Below, piece after piece: positions 18,450 to 27,919 of a stretch of DNA of 64,000 nt. Made by a program: the position numbers and the translations under genes. The DNA is from Burkholderia lata (GTDB taxonomy: Bacteria; Pseudomonadota; Gammaproteobacteria; Burkholderiales; Burkholderiaceae), in NCBI RefSeq assembly GCF_902499335.1, contig NZ_CABVQK010000001.1:248001-312000 (forward strand), given 5' to 3'. The number at the start of each line of letters is the position of its first letter. The first letter of the stretch is position 1. The notes under the pieces are model-generated. The model saw only the letters and a list, made by a program, of their open reading frames with translations. It did no database searches and was not told the DNA's origin.

Positions 18450-19034
18450 ATGCAAAAAACCTTTGCCATGAAAGCCGCCGCCGCCGTCCTGCTCGGCAGC
18501 CTCGCGCTCGCCGGCTGCACGACCACGCCCGACAAACCCGAAAACGCGGCGACCAGCGCGTCGAAGCGCCAGTCGATCGACGCCAGCGTGAACGCAACGC
18601 TGTCGCGCCTCTATTCGACGGTACCGGGTTCGCGTGAACTCGTCGCGAAATCGCGTGGCGTGCTCGTGTTCCCGAACGTGCTGCAGGCCGGCTTCATCGT
18701 CGGCGGCCAGTCCGGCAACGGCGCGCTGCGCGTCGGCGGCAGCACGGTCGGCTACTACAACACGTCGTCGCTGTCGGTCGGCCTGCAGGCCGGCGCGCAG
18801 TCGAAGGCGATCGTGTTCCTGTTCATGACGCAGGATGCGCTCGACTCGTTCCGCAAGTCCGAAGGCTGGGCCGCGGGCGCCGACGCATCGGTCGCGGTCG
18901 TGAAGGTCGGCGCGAACGGCGCGGTCGATACGACCACGGCCACCGCACCGGTCGAGGTGCTGGTCCTGACCAACGCGGGCCTGATGGGTGACCTGTCGGT
19001 GAACGGCACCAAGGTCACGAAGCTCGATATCTGA
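18450..19034 (+). CDS. YSC84-related lipoprotein
   Basis: A 194-residue protein with a lipoprotein signal (LLGSLALAGC, lipid-anchored Cys about residue 23) and a YSC84/SH3YL1-type domain: SRGVLVFPNVLQAGFIVGGQ, GYYNTSSLSVGLQAGAQSK, and ending VNGTKVTKLDI. Burkholderiales carry several exported YSC84 proteins of unknown function. AAGGAG precedes ATG 18450. Confidence 0.85.
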   Translation: MQKTFAMKAAAAVLLGSLALAGCTTTPDKPENAATSASKRQSIDASVNATLSRLYSTVPGSRELVAKSRGVLVFPNVLQAGFIVGGQSGNGALRVGGSTVGYYNTSSLSVGLQAGAQSKAIVFLFMTQDALDSFRKSEGWAAGADASVAVVKVGANGAVDTTTATAPVEVLVLTNAGLMGDLSVNGTKVTKLDI

Positions 19035-19261
19035 CGATGCGGCACGCGGCGTTGCGCCGCGTTTGCTTCCCGGCAGCGCCGCGGCCCCGGCCGCGGCGTT
19101 TTCGCATGTGCCGCGCGCAGCGGCTATGATGGCGGCACCTTTGCGGGCATACTCCGCTTCGGGCCGCTCCGCGGCGCATTTCGCCGCGAACCCGTGACGA
19201 TCGCGAACCGATCGTGCGCGGAGCAACGAGATTCAATCAAACCACGCATCAATCTGCGCGA

Positions 19262-20323
19262 ATGTCATCCATGGAAAGCGGACACGACCACCAAAAATTC
19301 TTCTATTTCCTGCTGGCCGCGGTCACCGTCGGACTCTGCTGGATCCTCGCGCCGTTTTCCGGAGCCGTGTTCTGGGGCACCATTCTCGCGATCCTGTTCC
19401 AGCCCGTGCAACGCTGGCTCGCCGCGCGCTTCGGCAAGCGGCGCAACCTGGCCGCGCTCGTGACGCTGTCGCTGATCGTCCTGATCGTGATCCTGCCGCT
19501 CGTGTTCGTCGCCGCGACGCTCGTGCAGGAAATCGCGTACGTGTACCAGGAAATCAAGACCGCACAGCCGAACTATTCGCAATACTTCCAGGACATCATC
19601 CACGCGCTGCCGTCTTCGATCCAGCACCTGCTGCAGAAATACGGGCTGAGCAACCTCCCGGGCATCCAGAAGAAACTGACCGATGGCGCCGCGCAGATCA
19701 GCCAGCTCGCGGCAGCGCAGGCACTCAGCATCGGCCAGAACACGTTCCAGTTCGTCGTGAGCTTCGGCGTGATGCTGTACATGGTGTTCTTCCTGCTGCG
19801 CGACGGCGGCGAAATCGGCCGCCGCGTGCGCCGCGCGCTGCCCCTCGACGACGAGCACAAGAACCTGCTGCTGGCGAAATTCACGACGGTCGTGCGCGCG
19901 ACCGTGAAGGGCAACATCGCGGTCGCGCTCGTGCAGGGTGCGCTCGGCGGCCTGATCTTCTGGATCCTCGGGATCGAGGGCGTCGTGCTGTGGGGCGCGC
20001 TGATGGCGTTCCTGTCGCTGCTGCCCGCGATCGGCGCGAGCCTCGTCTGGGTGCCGGCCGCGCTCTACTTGCTGATGATCGGCGCGGTGTGGAAATGCGT
20101 GATCCTCGTCGCGTTCTGCGTGGGCGTGATCGGTCTCGTCGACAACCTGCTGCGCCCGATCCTCGTCGGCAAGGACACGAAGATGCCCGACTGGGTCGTG
20201 CTGATCTCGACGCTCGGCGGGATGGCGCTGTTCGGCATCACCGGCTTCGTGATCGGGCCGCTCGTCGCCGCGCTGTTCATGGCGAGCTGGGACATCTACG
20301 CACGCTCCGAACAGGGCGAATGA
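19262..20323 (+). CDS. AI-2E family (PF01594) transporter
   Basis: A 353-residue integral membrane protein with about eight helices and a central extracytoplasmic loop, the pattern of the TqsA/YdiK permease family. Characteristic pieces are PFSGAVFWGTILAILFQPVQRW near the N-terminus and VVLISTLGGMALFGITGFVIGPLVAALF near the C-terminus. Members export various substrates and some act as Na+/H+ antiporters, so autoinducer transport should not be assumed. Start uncertain: ATG 19262 or ATG 19271; neither has a clear ribosome site. Confidence 0.82.
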   Translation: MSSMESGHDHQKFFYFLLAAVTVGLCWILAPFSGAVFWGTILAILFQPVQRWLAARFGKRRNLAALVTLSLIVLIVILPLVFVAATLVQEIAYVYQEIKTAQPNYSQYFQDIIHALPSSIQHLLQKYGLSNLPGIQKKLTDGAAQISQLAAAQALSIGQNTFQFVVSFGVMLYMVFFLLRDGGEIGRRVRRALPLDDEHKNLLLAKFTTVVRATVKGNIAVALVQGALGGLIFWILGIEGVVLWGALMAFLSLLPAIGASLVWVPAALYLLMIGAVWKCVILVAFCVGVIGLVDNLLRPILVGKDTKMPDWVVLISTLGGMALFGITGFVIGPLVAALFMASWDIYARSEQGE

Positions 20324-20366
20324 CACTGCGCGTGGCCGCGTGCCACGCACCTGCGGACCTTTGCGG

Positions 20367-20882
20367 TCACGGGTGACGAATGCGAATCAAAACGGGCGCC
20401 ACGGCGCCCGTTTCTTCATCCGCCGCCAGCATCATCACGCCGCCATACGGCCCGACGCGATACGTACGGCCCGACACCAGCGGCACGCTTCGATCGTCGT
20501 GCGCATCGCGCCACGTTGCACGCACGCGCGAGGCGACATCCGGCGCGAACGGCGCACCGTCAGGCCCGACCAGCGCCACATGGGCGCCCGGCAAACGGCG
20601 GCCATGCGTATCGAACCGCAGCGTTGCCGCCGCCCCGCCGTGCGCCATCTCTCTTCGTTCGACGACTAGGCTCGATCGTGCGTCGAGCGTCACGTCGTAG
20701 AGATCGACGAGCGCACCCGTGAAGCGCACGTCACCGCCTGACGCAGCGTGCGTGGCAGCCATCGCATTCGACATCGCGAACGCCACGCCAAGCCCTATTG
20801 CGATCTTCCACACGGCACCGGCACACCGCACCGTTCGATTGCGCATCGCCACCAATGCCGCCCGCTTCGCGTCGTTTCGCAT
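20367..20882 (-). CDS. Exported hypothetical protein
   Basis: A 171-residue protein with an N-terminal signal peptide (hydrophobic run IAIGLGVAFAMSNAMA, predicted cleavage after ANAMA-type AMA). The mature part (VRFTGALVDLY, RTYRVGPYGGVMMLAA) is beta-rich and vaguely like fimbrial or chaperone-usher accessory proteins, but I do not recognise a family. ATG 20882 has GGAGAAGGAA close upstream. It stands alone between a terminator (20908-20940) and the convergent permease gene. Confidence 0.6.
   Translation of the reverse strand: MRNDAKRAALVAMRNRTVRCAGAVWKIAIGLGVAFAMSNAMAATHAASGGDVRFTGALVDLYDVTLDARSSLVVERREMAHGGAAATLRFDTHGRRLPGAHVALVGPDGAPFAPDVASRVRATWRDAHDDRSVPLVSGRTYRVGPYGGVMMLAADEETGAVAPVLIRIRHP
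20390..20413 (+). terminator. Terminator-like hairpin after the AI-2E family gene, lying inside the convergent gene
   Basis: AAACGGGCGC/GCGCCCGTTT-type stem with a tight loop followed by TTTCTTC, 67 bp past the permease stop. It falls within the last codons (GAVAPV) of the convergent minus-strand gene, so the terminator and coding sequence share bases. Confidence 0.55.
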
Positions 20883-20907
20883 GTTCCTTCTCCCCTGACG
20901 TGACCAG

Positions 20908-20940
20908 AAAAAAAGCGGCGTGACGCGTCGGTCACACCGC
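20908..20940 (-). terminator. Intrinsic terminator of the SDR/MDR pair (minus strand)
   Basis: Ten-bp stem GCGGTGTGAC/GTCACGCCGC with one mismatch and a 6-nt loop, followed on the minus strand by seven Ts. Placed about 145 bp after the MDR gene stop and just before the next minus-strand gene. Confidence 0.75.
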
Positions 20941-21085
20941 CTGTCTGCTGGCAATCACTTTAGGGAGAGACGCCCGGACAATATATGGGACAAGTCCGAA
21001 ACTAAAGCCCGGTCGTTCGAACGCACCGCGTTCGCGCCGCTCGCGGCAGCGTACGACCGGCATCGCACGGCATGCCGCGGGCCGG

Positions 21086-22102
21086 TCACGCGTCCGGATC
21101 GACGCGCAGCACGAGCTTGCCGCGATGGTCGCCGTCGAACAGGCGATTCAGCACGTCGGGCGCATTCTCGAGACCGTCTGCAACCGTCTCCTCGGCCTTG
21201 AGCCGGCCGTCGCGCAGCCAGCCCGCGAGCGTCTGCACGGCCTCGCGGCTCTTGCGATAGTCGAGGATCAGGAAGCCGCGCATCGTCAGCCGCTTCGAGA
21301 TCAGCACGCCGACGTCGTCCGCCGCGCGCCCGCTGTTGTAGTTCGAGATCACGCCGCACAGCGCAACGCGCCCGCCGATCACCATGCGCGACAGCACCGC
21401 GCGCATCACCTCGCCGCCGACGTTCTCGAAGTTCACGTGCACGCCGTCCGGCGTCGCCGCCTTCAGTTGCTGACGGAAATCGTCGGCCTTGTAGTCGACG
21501 GCCGCGTCGAAGCCGAGCGTCTCGGTCAGGTAGCGGCACTTGTCCGCACCGCCCGCGATGCCGACCACGCGCGCGCCGTGGATCTTGCCGATCTGCCCGG
21601 CGATCGAGCCGACCGAGCCGGCCGCCGCCGATACCACGAGCGTTTCACCCGGCTGCACCGGCGCGATGTCGGTCAGCCCGTAGTACGCGGTCAGCCCGCT
21701 CATCCCGCACGCGCCGAGCAGCGTCGGCAGCGGCAGGCCCGACTCCGAGGGCAGCTTCACGAGTTGCGCGGCCTGGTCGGCCGGCACGACCGCGTAGTCC
21801 TGCCAGCCGACGAGCCCCTGCACGAGATCGCCTTCCGCGAACCCCGCATGGCGCGACGCCACCACGCGCCCGATGCCGAGCGCGCGCATCACCTCGCCGA
21901 TCGCGACGGGCGGCAGGTACTGCGGCACGTCGCTCATCCACACGCGGTTGGTCGGGTCCATCGACAGGTACAACACGCGCACGAGCACCTCGCCGTCCGC
22001 GAGCGCCGGCACCGGCGTCTCGACGAGCGAAAAGTGTTCGCGGCCGACCCGCCCTTCCGGGCGCGTCTTCAGCAGCAGTTGGCGGTTCACGGGTGTGGAC
22101 AC
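21086..22102 (-). CDS. Zinc-independent medium-chain NADP-dependent oxidoreductase (PTGR/CurA-like)
   Basis: A 338-residue MDR-family enzyme of the leukotriene B4 dehydrogenase/2-alkenal reductase type: VLYLSMDPTNRVWM, cofactor-binding AAAGSVGSIAGQIGK (about residues 155-169), ENVGGEVMRAVL. No zinc ligands. Expected reaction: NADPH-dependent reduction of an activated C=C bond. The start is GTG 22102, supported by GGAGGAGAA at 7-8 nt. It is 37 bp downstream of an SDR gene on the same strand, suggesting a small catabolic or detoxification operon. Confidence 0.84.
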   Translation of the reverse strand: MSTPVNRQLLLKTRPEGRVGREHFSLVETPVPALADGEVLVRVLYLSMDPTNRVWMSDVPQYLPPVAIGEVMRALGIGRVVASRHAGFAEGDLVQGLVGWQDYAVVPADQAAQLVKLPSESGLPLPTLLGACGMSGLTAYYGLTDIAPVQPGETLVVSAAAGSVGSIAGQIGKIHGARVVGIAGGADKCRYLTETLGFDAAVDYKADDFRQQLKAATPDGVHVNFENVGGEVMRAVLSRMVIGGRVALCGVISNYNSGRAADDVGVLISKRLTMRGFLILDYRKSREAVQTLAGWLRDGRLKAEETVADGLENAPDVLNRLFDGDHRGKLVLRVDPDA

Positions 22103-22139
22103 GATGTTCTCCTCCGGTCGTTGTAGTTCGGGATGCGCG

Positions 22140-22928
22140 TCAGACCGCGCACATGCCGCCGTCGATCACGAGTTCGGCGGCCGTCACGAAGCGGCTCTCG
22201 TCGGACGCGAGATACACGGCCGCGTGCGCGACGTCATCCGGCTCGCCGAGCCGGCGCAGCGGAATGCCGCGCGCGAGCTTGCGCGTCGCATCGCGTTCGC
22301 CGAGCGACTGGAACAGCGGCTCGACGATCCCCGTGCGGATGAACGCCGGGTGAATCGAGTTGCAGCGCACGTCGATCTCCCGGCGCGCGCAGTCGATCGC
22401 GACCGACTTCGTCAGCGACGCAACCGCCGCCTTCGACGCGTTGTACGCGGTGAAATCCGGCTCGACCTTGAACGCGGCCACCGACGAGATGTTGATGATC
22501 GACGCGGGATGGCTCTCGGCCAGATACGACAGCGCATGCTTGCAGCCGAGCACGATGCTCTCGACGTTGATCGCCATCACGCGCCGCCATTCGTCCAGCT
22601 CGATTTGCGCGGGCGAGCCGATCGAGCCGACGCCCGCGTTGTTGACGAGCACCGACAGCCCGCCCATCGCATCGACGGCCTGCGCGAGCAGCGCCTGCCA
22701 GCGCGCCTCGTCGCGCACGTCCTGCGTCGCGGCGAACGCGACCGGCGTCGCGCGGCCTGCGTTGAGTTCCTGCGCGAACGCGTCGAGCACCGCCGCGTCG
22801 GCGATGTCGGTCACGAACACGCGCGCGCCCTGCTCGACCATCCGGCGCGCGATCGCGCGGCCGAGGCCGCCCGCGGCGCCCGTGATGTATGCGCACTTGC
22901 CGGCAAGGCGCGAAGAAACGACTGTCAT
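22140..22928 (-). CDS. Short-chain dehydrogenase/reductase
   Basis: A 262-residue classical SDR: cofactor motif TGAAGGLG (residues 16-23), NNAG, catalytic Ser in INISSV and YNASK active site. Substrate unknown. AGGAG precedes ATG 22928. Upstream of the MDR oxidoreductase in the same unit. Confidence 0.87.
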   Translation of the reverse strand: MTVVSSRLAGKCAYITGAAGGLGRAIARRMVEQGARVFVTDIADAAVLDAFAQELNAGRATPVAFAATQDVRDEARWQALLAQAVDAMGGLSVLVNNAGVGSIGSPAQIELDEWRRVMAINVESIVLGCKHALSYLAESHPASIINISSVAAFKVEPDFTAYNASKAAVASLTKSVAIDCARREIDVRCNSIHPAFIRTGIVEPLFQSLGERDATRKLARGIPLRRLGEPDDVAHAAVYLASDESRFVTAAELVIDGGMCAV

Positions 22929-23400
22929 GTGACCTGCTCCTATCGTGAATCGTCATCGCGGAACGCTGCCGCGACGGGGTGGCCGTGCCGTGCCTGCTCC
23001 GGCCGACGCGGGCCGGTCGACCGCGCCTCGATATCACGAGGCATCGCACGGTTTCCGCGAGTATATCGAGATGAACGTGACGCGCGCCGGACCGGCCGGG
23101 CAGCCTGCCCCGGTTGAACGTCAGCCAGCGTACGCGAATGCCGCCAATCGATGAAATGAATAATCGTTATGCCCGGTCATAGACCTGGTTCATGACTTTC
23201 GCATCCCGGCATGCATGCACCGGCCGGCGGCGCCCGCCAGTCTCGTAGACCGGGCGGTTCGTCGATTCCGGGAATGAAGGAGGACGGCGTTCCGTGCAGA
23301 CGAGGAAGCAATCGGGAAGATGAACGGCGTGGAATCGTGCAACCGCCGGGCGAAAGCCGGTGGCAAGAAAGCGGCACCGGGGCGCCGCGACCGGCTACCG
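22929..23400. other. Intergenic region between the SDR and PAP2 genes
   Basis: About 470 bp. It should contain the SDR/MDR promoter near its left end. No gene with a ribosome site or family resemblance was found; open frames here are antisense to or extensions of neighbouring genes. Confidence 0.4.
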
Positions 23401-23991
23401 TCAGAATCCGTCGCCCGACGGCGCGCGCACGAACGCGCAGAGTTGCGGCGAATGCGTATCGATCATCTGCTGGAACGGGGCACGGTGCCCGTACGCGATG
23501 CCCGACACGAGCAGCAGGCAGACGGCCGCGACGCGCGGCGAGAAGGCACGCTGCCGCGCGCCGTCGTAGCCGCGCAGGAACACCAGCGCGACGAGCGCGC
23601 CGAGCATCCAGCCGACGATCACTTCCGGAACGGTGTGCGAATGATCGAACACGCGCGCGACGGCCGTGACCGCGCCGACGGCCAGCCCGGCCGCGATGCC
23701 GGGCGCCTTGCCCGGCCGGAACGCCTGCCACAGCATCGACAGCGCGACGGTCCACACGGACGTCGACAGCATCGTATGGCCGCTGATCACGCGAAAACCG
23801 AATTGCGGCAGCTCGATGCCGCACCCGGCATACAGGATCTTCGTGGCGCCGACGAGGCCCATGCCGGCGGCGAGCAGCACGCCCCAGCGGACGGCGAGGC
23901 GCCAGTCGGTGAGCGCGAGCCACGCCCCGCACGTCAGCGCGATCGGCAAGGTCAGCGCGGCATCGCCGATGTTGCTGATTTCACTCCACAT
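23401..23991 (-). CDS. PAP2-superfamily membrane phosphatase
   Basis: A 196-residue integral membrane protein. PAP2 motifs are present in order: KILYAG (motif 1 lysine region), SGHTM (motif 2) and ARVFDHSHTVPEVIVGW (motif 3 with the nucleophile His and a following Glu in place of Asp). Likely substrates are lipid phosphates such as undecaprenyl pyrophosphate or phosphatidate; which one cannot be told. Single gene by context. Confidence 0.78.
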   Translation of the reverse strand: MWSEISNIGDAALTLPIALTCGAWLALTDWRLAVRWGVLLAAGMGLVGATKILYAGCGIELPQFGFRVISGHTMLSTSVWTVALSMLWQAFRPGKAPGIAAGLAVGAVTAVARVFDHSHTVPEVIVGWMLGALVALVFLRGYDGARQRAFSPRVAAVCLLLVSGIAYGHRAPFQQMIDTHSPQLCAFVRAPSGDGF

Positions 23992-24072
23992 AACGGACTT
24001 CGGACGACGATCGAAAGGCCGCAGTTTACCGCATGCGCGCAGCGCGCCTGTTTCAGCCTGTGACAGCCTGTA

Positions 24073-25389
24073 TCAGCTCGCGACACCGGTAATCAGCAGC
24101 AGGTTCGTGCCGGTGATGACGACGAACAGCGCCCACGCGGCAACCTGCATCCCGCGCCCGATCGCGTGCTCGCCCATCGTGTTGCGATCACTGACCGAGC
24201 GGATCAGCGGCCACATCGCGAACGGCAGCTGCAGGCTCAGCAGCACCTGGCTCCACACGAGCAGCTGCCCGACCGAGTTGTCACCGAGCCACAGCACGCC
24301 GATCAGCGCCGGCACGAGTGCGAGCCCGCGCGTGATCAGCCGGCGCTGGTAGCAGGGGATCTTCGTGTGCAGGAAGCCGTCCATGATCACCTGGCCGGCG
24401 ATCGTGCCGGTCAGCGTCGAACTCTGCCCCGACGCAAGCAGCGCGATGCCGAACAGCAGCGCGGCCGCGCCGCCCGCGATCGGCGTAATCAGCTTGTAGG
24501 CCTGTTCGATGTCGGCCACGTTGTGCTGGCCCGTCGCATGGAACGCCGCGCCCGCGACGACCAGGATCGCCGCGTTGACGAGCATCGCGACGAACAGCGA
24601 CACGAAAGTATCGATGCGCACCAGCGCAAGCGTGTCGCGGATCATCCCGCGCGCACCGCCGACCACGCGCCGCGTCTGCACGACCGACGAATGCAGGTAC
24701 AGGTTGTGCGGCATGATCGTCGCGCCGACGATGCCGAGCGCAAGCACGATCGCGTCCTTGCGGTCATGGCCCGGATCGCCCGGCACCAGCCCGCCGACCA
24801 CCGCGTGCCAGTCGGGCGGCGTGATCGCGACCTGCGCGACGAAGCAGAAGGCCATCGTCGCGATCAGCGCGAGCACGATCGCCTCGATCTGCCGGAACCC
24901 CTTGCCCTGCAGGCCGAGCACGATCACCGTGTCGAGCGCGGTCAGCACGATCCCCCACGCGAGCGGCACGCCGAGCAGCAGCTTGAACGCGAGCGCGCAG
25001 CCGAGGACTTCCGCGATGTCGCACGCGATGATCGACACTTCGGCGGTCACCCACTGCACGACGCGGCCGAACCGGCCGTAGCGGTCGTAGCTGGCCTGCG
25101 CGAGATCCCTGCCCGCGACGAGGCCGAGCCGCGCCGCGAGCATCTGCAGGAAGATCGCCGCGAGGCTCGAGAACGCGACGACCCACAGCAGCGAATAACC
25201 GAACTGCGAGCCGGCCTGGATATCGGTCGCCCAGTTGCCGGGATCCATGTAGCCGATCGCGACCAGCAGGCCGGGGCCGAAGAAGCGCTTGAGCTTCTGC
25301 CAGCGTGGCGCACCGGCATCGATCGTGATGCTGCCCTTTACTTCCGACGGGCAGAAAGGGGCGGTGGCGGTAGTGGGGAGGAGGGACAT
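24073..25389 (-). CDS. mntH: Nramp-family divalent metal (Mn2+/Fe2+) transporter, MntH
   Basis: A 438-residue proton-coupled metal importer with eleven predicted helices. Signature metal-binding motifs are MDPGNW in helix 1 and MPHNLYLH in helix 6; the LLASGQSSTLTGTIAGQ loop is also typical. ATG 25389 lies 52 bp inside the 3' end of the upstream AraC-type gene, so the two coding regions overlap; the ribosome site is not obvious, perhaps because translation is coupled. I looked for a manganese riboswitch upstream and saw none. Confidence 0.87.
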   Translation of the reverse strand: MSLLPTTATAPFCPSEVKGSITIDAGAPRWQKLKRFFGPGLLVAIGYMDPGNWATDIQAGSQFGYSLLWVVAFSSLAAIFLQMLAARLGLVAGRDLAQASYDRYGRFGRVVQWVTAEVSIIACDIAEVLGCALAFKLLLGVPLAWGIVLTALDTVIVLGLQGKGFRQIEAIVLALIATMAFCFVAQVAITPPDWHAVVGGLVPGDPGHDRKDAIVLALGIVGATIMPHNLYLHSSVVQTRRVVGGARGMIRDTLALVRIDTFVSLFVAMLVNAAILVVAGAAFHATGQHNVADIEQAYKLITPIAGGAAALLFGIALLASGQSSTLTGTIAGQVIMDGFLHTKIPCYQRRLITRGLALVPALIGVLWLGDNSVGQLLVWSQVLLSLQLPFAMWPLIRSVSDRNTMGEHAIGRGMQVAAWALFVVITGTNLLLITGVAS

Positions 25390-26444
25390 GGAAACCGGGA
25401 ATCGAGATCGCGACAGGACGATTCTACGGGTATCCGTCCGGTTTTCCCCTGCGCGGCGGCGCACGCGGCGCAAAGCCCCCCCGCGCCATCGCAGGCCCCC
25501 CCGTGCGCATCGGCCGGCGGCGCGCCACGGGTGAGGATCCTTTCACGCTCGGTGACGCGAAATTCGGTCGGCGACATCAGGATGCGCTGGCGAAACAGCT
25601 TCGCGAGCCGCTCGCCGCTGCCGAACCCGGTGCGGCGCGCGACCTTGTCGGCCGGCAACGTCGTGTGGACCAGCATGTGGCAGGCGCGCTCGAGCCGCAC
25701 GTGCTGCACGAATTCGGTCGGCGTCACGCCGATCTCCTTCTTGAAGCGCCGCAGGAAATTGCGCTCGCTCATCGCGGCGGCCTGTGCGGCGTTCGCGATC
25801 GAGATGCGGTTCACGCTCTGCGCGCGCAGCCGCTGCGCCGACATCCGGATCGACGGGCTCGCGCTCAGCTCGCGAAAGGCCCACATCGACTGCGTATAGC
25901 GTTGCTCGACCGGCCGCAGCATGTTGCTGGCGATCTCCTGCGCGGCGCCGTCGCCGAGGTCGACGCGGAACATGTCGAGCACGGCGGCGAACACGTCGGT
26001 TTCGCCGGCCTGCAGCTCGACCGTCGTGGCGACCCGTCGCCCGCCCCGGCCGGGCCGCCCTTCGATCGCCGCCGATGGACGCTGCATCGCCGCGAGCGTA
26101 GGCAGGTCCATCCCGTCGACGATCCAGCGCGCATGACGGCGAATGTCGCTGAGGCGACGCTGCAATGCGTCGTCCCAGTTGACGGCCGCGCGGTCACCGT
26201 GAAGATGAAAGAACGCGAGCGCGCGACGCCCGTGCTCGTCACCGAGCGGATCGGCCGCGATGCTCACGCCGGAGGACGACTGCAACAGCCCCCCGCTTTC
26301 GGACACGTACTTCAACTGGTAGTCAGCACTGTATGCGTGCAGGCGATTCGCCAGGTTGAAAGCCTCGCCAATACGCGCGGCCTGGGCCAACGAAAATCCC
26401 GTACTCAAATAGATAACGACCCATCTCTGATCTGCTGCATTCAC
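25338..26444 (-). CDS. GlxA-like AraC-family transcriptional regulator
   Basis: A 368-residue regulator. The N-terminal half (about 1-190) has a degenerate DJ-1/PfpI-like fold (VIYLSTGFSLAQAARIGEAF); the C-terminal half (about 215-310) holds the AraC double helix-turn-helix (ISIANAAQAAAMSERNFLRRFKKE and ADKVARRTGFGSGERLAKLF). A Pro-rich tail beyond residue 315 is coded within the overlap with mntH. Start is GTG 26444. Regulation of mntH is possible from the overlap, but GlxA-type regulators usually control small-molecule catabolism, so this is open. Confidence 0.8.
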   Translation of the reverse strand: MNAADQRWVVIYLSTGFSLAQAARIGEAFNLANRLHAYSADYQLKYVSESGGLLQSSSGVSIAADPLGDEHGRRALAFFHLHGDRAAVNWDDALQRRLSDIRRHARWIVDGMDLPTLAAMQRPSAAIEGRPGRGGRRVATTVELQAGETDVFAAVLDMFRVDLGDGAAQEIASNMLRPVEQRYTQSMWAFRELSASPSIRMSAQRLRAQSVNRISIANAAQAAAMSERNFLRRFKKEIGVTPTEFVQHVRLERACHMLVHTTLPADKVARRTGFGSGERLAKLFRQRILMSPTEFRVTERERILTRGAPPADAHGGACDGAGGLCAACAAAQGKTGRIPVESSCRDLDSRFPCPSSPLPPPPLSARRK

Positions 26445-26886
26445 TGGCCAAGCCCCCGACTCGTTCGACTTCTTTTAATACCGTCGAACTGTCAGGCTTA
26501 TATTTGGTTTGAATGCGTGCGACAGGACGGCTATCCCGAAATATGAAGCGACGGCATCTTAGCCGAACGGGTCGCGCCTTTGGCGCGAAATGGCCGACGT
26601 GGACAGCATGATGGCGGATTACTACAGGCTGTCACGGTTTGCTGGCGGCCCTGTGTGGAATAGCCCGGGCCGATATCGCCAATTATTGCGATTGTGTACG
26701 TTGCAATCCGCGCATTTCATTGCGGCTTATTGCGTCGGGTATCCGGATAAATGCACAACCGAATATCGGCGCAAACGATATCGATTCGTATCCGATGCCG
26801 CCGATCGCCACGCAGGAAAGCCCGCGTATCCGTTGCCTGCGCATCCTTTAGAATCGGTCCACCATTCACCACGCCGCCCGCGCCCC
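26445..26886. other. Intergenic region between divergent AraC- and LysR-type regulators
   Basis: About 440 bp holding both promoters. The LysR reading frame is open upstream to 26590, but that extension has no family resemblance. No separate gene is supported. Confidence 0.4.
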
Positions 26887-27810
26887 GTGCCCGCCGATCA
26901 CCGTCTCGACCTGAACCTGTTTCGCGTGCTCGACGCCGTCTACGTGCACGGCGGCATCGGCGCGGCCGCCCGCGCGCTGCATCTCACGCAGCCGGCCGTC
27001 ACGCATGCACTCAACCGGCTGCGCGCGCATTTCGACGATCCGCTGTTCGTGCGGCAGGGCAACCGCGTCGTCGCAACCGAACGCACGCGTTCGATCATCG
27101 CGGACGTGCAGTTGCACCTGAAAGGACTGCAAGGCACTGCGCGCGCGCCGTCGGCATTCGATCCCGCGACGCTCGACCTGAGCATCGCAGTCGGCATTCG
27201 CGACGTGCTCGAGTCGATCGCGCTGCCGCGGATCGTCGCCGCGTTCGCCGACGAAGCGCCGGGCCTGCGGCTCGTGAGCCGCCGCATCGCGGTGGCCGAC
27301 ATCGAGCGCGAACTCGCATCGGGCAATCTCGATCTCGCCGTCGATCGCCGCGTGCCGACCGGACCGCGCATCGCCACCGAACACCTGCTCGACGATTCGC
27401 TCGTCGTCGCGCTGCGCAGCGATCATCCGCTTGCGCGCGACCCGCTGCGGCGCGGCGACTATTTCGCGGCGCAGCATGTCGCGGTGTCGTCGCTCGGCGA
27501 GCCGCAATCGCTCGACGTGCTGCTCGGCAACGACGGCCGCTTCCGCGATATCCGGCTCACCTGCCAGCACTATTTCGCCGCATGCCAGATCGCCGCGACC
27601 GGCAACCTGCTGGTCACGCTGCCGCACACGTACGCGTTGCGGATGGCCGCGCTACTGCCGATCGACGTACGGCCGCTACCGTTACGGCTCAAGCCGTTCC
27701 CGCTCCTCGCGTACTGGCACGAATCGCGTGACGCCGATCGCGCGCACCAGTGGGTACGCGAACGCATCGCCGCGCTCGTGCGCAGCAGCGCCGGCGTCAC
27801 CGGCGCATAG
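26887..27810 (+). CDS. LysR-family transcriptional regulator
   Basis: A 307-residue regulator beginning at GTG 26887 (VPADHRLDLNLFRVLDAVY); the next stretch GGIGAAARALHLTQPAVTHALNRL is the winged HTH. The substrate-binding domain follows (about 95-300). The GTG start is chosen because it gives the normal length; the longer frame would add 99 unrelated residues. The gene ends 109 bp before an OsmC-family gene on the same strand, a candidate target. Confidence 0.84.
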   Translation: MPADHRLDLNLFRVLDAVYVHGGIGAAARALHLTQPAVTHALNRLRAHFDDPLFVRQGNRVVATERTRSIIADVQLHLKGLQGTARAPSAFDPATLDLSIAVGIRDVLESIALPRIVAAFADEAPGLRLVSRRIAVADIERELASGNLDLAVDRRVPTGPRIATEHLLDDSLVVALRSDHPLARDPLRRGDYFAAQHVAVSSLGEPQSLDVLLGNDGRFRDIRLTCQHYFAACQIAATGNLLVTLPHTYALRMAALLPIDVRPLPLRLKPFPLLAYWHESRDADRAHQWVRERIAALVRSSAGVTGA

Positions 27811-27919
27811 CCGCCGCACGGCAGCGCGGCGCACGCCGTCACGATCGGGGCGGTATGCTGACGGCTGCGCGCCGCCACGCGGCGCCCGCTTCCCTCTTTC
27901 CGCTGACCGGAGACTTGCC

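Noticed and set aside
23320..24063. Plus-strand 247-codon frame opposite the PAP2 gene
   Set aside because: Antisense shadow; the minus-strand frame has the PAP2 motifs.
25390..25500. Manganese (yybP-ykoY) riboswitch upstream of mntH
   Set aside because: The region is coding for the AraC-type regulator and lacks the conserved motif.
26590..26886. N-terminal extension of the LysR gene from ATG 26590
   Set aside because: The added 99 residues have no LysR character; GTG 26887 gives the standard length.
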